Assembly: GCA_902802215.1 (NCBI GenBank)
Contig: CADCLH010000097.1
Location: 1 to 7,048, forward strand
From: Oscillospiraceae bacterium
Lineage (GTDB): Bacteria; Bacillota; Clostridia; Oscillospirales; Oscillospiraceae
Length of the DNA stretch: 7,048 bases
Reading direction: 5' to 3'
Shown here: one piece after another, positions 4,076-7,048 of the stretch
Position numbering within the stretch: position 1 is the first letter of the stretch
Layout of the letters: every line of letters begins with the position of its first letter
Notes under the pieces: model-generated
Databases searched by the model: none
What the model was told of the DNA's origin: nothing
The model's input: the letters and a program-made list of their open reading frames with translations, nothing else
Translations under genes and position numbers: made by a program

Positions 4076-6256
4076 ATGTCGGAAAAGAAAGTACCGAGCC
4101 CCGTGACAAAGGGGCACGTCCGCGTTCCGGTCATCATGCAGATGGAAGCCCTGGAATGCGGCGCGGCCTCGCTTGCCATGGTGATGGCTTACTACGGGAA
4201 ATGGGTCCCGCTCGAGCAGGTCCGCCTCGACTGCGGCGTCAGCCGCGACGGCTCGAACGCGCGCAACGTGCTCGCCGCGGCGCGCAACTACGGCTTCGAG
4301 GCGCAGGGCTACCGCTGTGAGGTGGACTCGCTCAGGGAAAACATCGCCAAGCCCTGCATCATCCACTGGAACTTCAACCACTTTGTGGTGCTCGACGGCT
4401 TCAAGGGCGACTATGCGTACATCAACGACCCCGCCAGAGGCGAGGTCAAGGTCCCGCTTTCGGAGTTCGACACCGCCTTTACGGGGATCTGCCTTGAGAT
4501 CAAGCCCGGCCCCGACTTCCAGCCCTCCGGAAAGCCGAAGAGCACCCTCGCCTTCGCCGCGCGCCGGCTGAGGGGCGCGGGGGCGGCGGTCGCCTTCGTG
4601 CTGCTTTCCACGGCGATCAGCTATCTGTTCGGGATCATCAACCCCGCCTTCTCCCGCTTCTTCATGGACCGCCTGCTCAGCGGCGAGAACCGGGAGCTGC
4701 TCGTGCCCTTCATCATCCTGCTGAGCGCCGTGGGACTGGCGCAGGTGGCCGTGGCCTGGATCCAGAGCGTCTACTCGCTGAAGATCAACGGCAAGATGGC
4801 CATCGTCGGCAGCAGCGACTTTATGTGGAAGGTCCTGCGCATGCCGATGTCCTTCTTCTCCCAGCGTCTGGCGGGCGACATCCAGCAGCGCAAGGGCACC
4901 AACTCCAGCATCGCCTCGGTGCTCGTCAACACCCTCACGCCGCTGCTGCTCAACACGGCGATGATGATCTTCTACCTCGTCGTGATGCTGCGCTACAGTC
5001 CGCTTCTGACGGTGATCGGCATCGTCACCATCGTGCTCAACCTCTTTGTCTCGCGGCTCATCTCCGCCAAGCGCGTGAACATCACCCGCGTGCAGATGCG
5101 CGACGCGGGCAAGCTCGCCGCGGCGACGGTCTCGGGCATCCAGATGGTGGAGACCATCAAGGCCAGCGGCGCCGAAAACGGCTACTTCCAGAAGTGGGCC
5201 GGCTATCAGGCCTCGGTCAACACGCAGGAGGTGCGCTTCGCAAGGCTCAACCAGCTGCTCGGCCTGATCCCGTCGACCCTCTCCATGATCGCAAACTCCC
5301 TGGTGCTGATCCTGGGCGTGTGGCTTGCCATGAGCGGGAAGTTCACCCTCGGTATGATCCTGCTCTTCCAGGGCTATTTGAGCGCCTTCATGTCGCCGGC
5401 GATGACGCTGATCTCCGCCGGACAGACCATCCAGGAGATGCGCACCGAGATGGAGCGCGTCGAGGACGTGATGCAGTATCCGTCCGACCCGAACTTCTCC
5501 GACGCCGCGCCCGCCGAGGACGCGGACTACTCCAAGCTCTCCGGCGAGGTGGAGCTGAAGGACGTCACCTTCGGCTACTCCAAGCTCGGCAATCCGGTCA
5601 TCCAGAACTTCTCCATGCACGTAAAGCCCGGCAGCCGCGTCGCTTTCGTCGGCACCTCCGGCTGCGGCAAGTCGACGCTCTCCAAGCTGATCTCCGGGCT
5701 CTATCAGCCCTGGACCGGCGAGATCCTGTTCGACGGCAAGCCCATCGGCGAGATCGACCGCGGCGTGTTCACCGGCTCGGTGGCCGTCGTCGACCAGGAC
5801 ATCGTGCTGTTCGAGGACACCATCGCCGCCAACATCAAGATGTGGGACGAGTCGATCGAGGACTTCGAGATGATCCTCGCCGCGCGCGACGCCCAGATCT
5901 ACGACGACATCATGGCCCGCGAGGGCGGCTTCTACGGGAGGCTCACCGAGGGCGGCAAGGACCTCTCCGGCGGCCAGCGGCAGCGTCTGGAGATCGCCCG
6001 CGTGCTGGCGCAGGACCCGTCCATCATCATCATGGACGAGGCGACCTCGGCACTGGACGCGAGGACCGAGTACGAGCTGGTGAAAGCCGTGAAGGACCGC
6101 GGCATCACCTGCATTGTCATTGCGCACCGCCTCTCCACGATCCGCGACTGCGACGAGATCATCGTCCTGGATCACGGCGTCGTGGTGGAGCGCGGCACGC
6201 ACGATGAGCTCATGGCCAACGGCGGCTTCTACAACGAGCTCATCGCCAGCGACTGA
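4076..6256 (+). CDS. C39-peptidase ABC exporter (PCAT, NHLP-type)
   Basis: A 726-residue complete peptidase-containing ABC transporter, which would cleave double-glycine leaders on the cytoplasmic side and export the cargo. The C39 domain spans about 15-145: Q22 and C28 in QMEALECGAASL, H102 in NHFVVLDGF and D118 in INDPARG form the expected oxyanion/catalytic set. The transmembrane region spans about 160-455, with hydrophobic spans near 170-190, 208-228, 285-304, 309-329 and a pair within 393-440. The ATPase domain (about 490-726) has Walker A GTSGCGKST (526-534), Q-loop Q574, signature LSGGQ (630-634), Walker B IIIMDE (650-655), D-loop SALD (658-661) and H684. All key residues are intact. 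It is preceded by GAGGGGG 5 bases from the ATG and followed 13 bases later by a second ABC subunit, the pairing seen in NHLP/NHLM bacteriocin systems. The likely substrate is the precursor at 2776-3099. Confidence 0.95.
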   Translation: MSEKKVPSPVTKGHVRVPVIMQMEALECGAASLAMVMAYYGKWVPLEQVRLDCGVSRDGSNARNVLAAARNYGFEAQGYRCEVDSLRENIAKPCIIHWNFNHFVVLDGFKGDYAYINDPARGEVKVPLSEFDTAFTGICLEIKPGPDFQPSGKPKSTLAFAARRLRGAGAAVAFVLLSTAISYLFGIINPAFSRFFMDRLLSGENRELLVPFIILLSAVGLAQVAVAWIQSVYSLKINGKMAIVGSSDFMWKVLRMPMSFFSQRLAGDIQQRKGTNSSIASVLVNTLTPLLLNTAMMIFYLVVMLRYSPLLTVIGIVTIVLNLFVSRLISAKRVNITRVQMRDAGKLAAATVSGIQMVETIKASGAENGYFQKWAGYQASVNTQEVRFARLNQLLGLIPSTLSMIANSLVLILGVWLAMSGKFTLGMILLFQGYLSAFMSPAMTLISAGQTIQEMRTEMERVEDVMQYPSDPNFSDAAPAEDADYSKLSGEVELKDVTFGYSKLGNPVIQNFSMHVKPGSRVAFVGTSGCGKSTLSKLISGLYQPWTGEILFDGKPIGEIDRGVFTGSVAVVDQDIVLFEDTIAANIKMWDESIEDFEMILAARDAQIYDDIMAREGGFYGRLTEGGKDLSGGQRQRLEIARVLAQDPSIIIMDEATSALDARTEYELVKAVKDRGITCIVIAHRLSTIRDCDEIIVLDHGVVVERGTHDELMANGGFYNELIASD

Positions 6257-6269
6257 GGAGGTGTGAATT

Positions 6270-7048
6270 ATGGGATGGTTTGACGAACAGATCCGCCAGC
6301 GCAAGCTCTCGGATCAGGAAATCATGGAAGACTCCCTGTTTCGCATGGCCTCGGTCGTACTGGGCAGGCAGCGCGCAGGCGTCCTGAGCGATGACCGCAT
6401 CGTCACCAAGGCGGCCATCGACGATATCCTGAAGTTTTATCACTACAAGCCGGTGGAGATCCCGGACAACGTCAAGGGACTGGACGAGCAGCTTGAGTTC
6501 TGCCTGCGTCCCCACGGCCTGATGTACCGCAGCGTCAAGCTCGAGCAGGGCTGGTATAAGGACGCCTTCGGGCCGATGCTGGCCTACCGCAAGGAGGACG
6601 GAATGGCCGTCGCCCTGCTGCCCAAGCGCTTCGCCGGCTACTGGTACGTCGACCCCGTCACCGGGAAAAAGACCGATCTGAACCGCAAGACCGCCGAGAC
6701 CTTCGAGGCGGACGCGATCTGCTTCTACCGCCCGCTGCCGCTGAAAAAGCTCGGCATCGCGGATCTGATCAAGTATCTGGCCGAGTGCCTGAGCTCGGGA
6801 GACGTCGTCTCCATCGTCGTGCTGACCTTCGCCGCGACGCTCGTCGGCATGCTGATGACCAACGCCAACAAGGCGCTGACCGGCTTCGTATTGCAGAGCA
6901 AAAACCTCTCGCTGCTGCTCGGAACGGCGGCGTTCACGCTCTCGGTCATCGTCTCCACGCAGCTGCTCGACGGCGTGCGCGCGCTGATGATGAACCGCCT
7001 GGAGATCAAGACCTCGCTCTCGGTCGAGGCGGCGATGATGATGCGCGT
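6270..7048 (+). CDS. Second NHLP-type ABC transporter subunit, N-terminal part (cut by window end)
   Basis: The frame is open for 259 codons from the ATG at 6270, with GAGGAGG about 8 bases upstream, and has no stop before the window ends. The start (MGWFDEQIRQRKLSDQEI) is followed by a soluble domain of about 160 residues and two hydrophobic stretches at about 179-197 and 213-232, the start of an ABC membrane domain. This is how the ATP-binding/permease partner in NHLM bacteriocin systems is laid out; its ATPase part lies outside the window. Residues 100-157 run in parallel with the C39 fold of the preceding gene (P102, VALLP 114-118, YVDPVTG 126-132, ETF, FYRPLP). However, the His position is occupied by M112 and no catalytic Cys motif is seen, so it looks like an inactive C39-like domain. 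Spacing of 13 bases from the PCAT indicates the same operon. Confidence 0.82.
   Translation, partial: MGWFDEQIRQRKLSDQEIMEDSLFRMASVVLGRQRAGVLSDDRIVTKAAIDDILKFYHYKPVEIPDNVKGLDEQLEFCLRPHGLMYRSVKLEQGWYKDAFGPMLAYRKEDGMAVALLPKRFAGYWYVDPVTGKKTDLNRKTAETFEADAICFYRPLPLKKLGIADLIKYLAECLSSGDVVSIVVLTFAATLVGMLMTNANKALTGFVLQSKNLSLLLGTAAFTLSVIVSTQLLDGVRALMMNRLEIKTSLSVEAAMMMR

Noticed and set aside
4058..6304. Open frame of about 750 codons on the minus strand opposite the PCAT gene
   Set aside because: It is a shadow of a high-GC coding strand: His-, Asp- and Arg-rich low-complexity protein with no domain, while the plus-strand protein has every C39 and ABC motif.
1..7048. CRISPR array, tRNA, rRNA, insertion sequence or phage attachment site
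   Set aside because: No regularly spaced repeats, tRNA cloverleaf, rRNA segments, transposase frame or flanking terminal repeats were seen on reading the window.

Overview
The window is GC-rich DNA in which every gene begins with a purine-rich AGGAGG-type ribosome binding site. It carries a Noc-type ParB, a TM1586-type nitroreductase, a SpoIIAA-like STAS protein and an NHLP-type peptide export system. Together these suggest a high-GC member of the Bacillota class Clostridia, probably an Oscillospiraceae-like gut bacterium. The taxonomic call is inference, because the window contains no rRNA or other marker gene.

Left part (1-2690), ordinary housekeeping and accessory genes. The 3' end of an EamA/DMT-type permease is closed by a strong intrinsic terminator. 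A monocistronic ParB/Noc-family DNA-binding protein follows; its recognition residues match Noc rather than chromosomal ParB. It converges on a minus-strand nitroreductase, and a single 9-bp palindrome contains both stop codons. The nitroreductase is divergent from a DJ-1/PfpI-family protein. Both are driven from an AT-rich intergenic region with two near-consensus extended -10 promoters facing away from each other. The DJ-1 gene ends in a clear intrinsic terminator.

Right part (2690-7048), a peptide export island. First is a 107-residue secreted-peptide precursor with a double-glycine leader and a core made of two repeats resembling the CW_7 (Cpl-7 lysozyme) cell-wall-binding repeat. It has its own promoter and is followed by a large hairpin. 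A second promoter then drives a tight four-gene operon: a STAS-domain anti-sigma-factor-antagonist-like protein, a very short HlyD-like membrane protein, a C39-peptidase ABC transporter (PCAT) with all catalytic and ATPase motifs intact, and the N-terminal part of a second ABC subunit that runs off the window. The layout resembles the NHLP/NHLM bacteriocin export system (paired ABC proteins plus HlyD-like adaptor).

Working model (inference): the PCAT removes the leader at the GG site and, with the second ABC subunit and the mini-adaptor, exports an unmodified, cysteine-free, roughly 88-residue peptide of two wall-binding repeats. This is the most interesting part of the window. The cargo looks like a stand-alone peptidoglycan-binding module rather than a lanthipeptide or a small pore-forming bacteriocin. 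Both promoters of the island also carry an 11-bp tandem direct repeat whose upstream copy supplies the -35 element, which suggests shared regulation.
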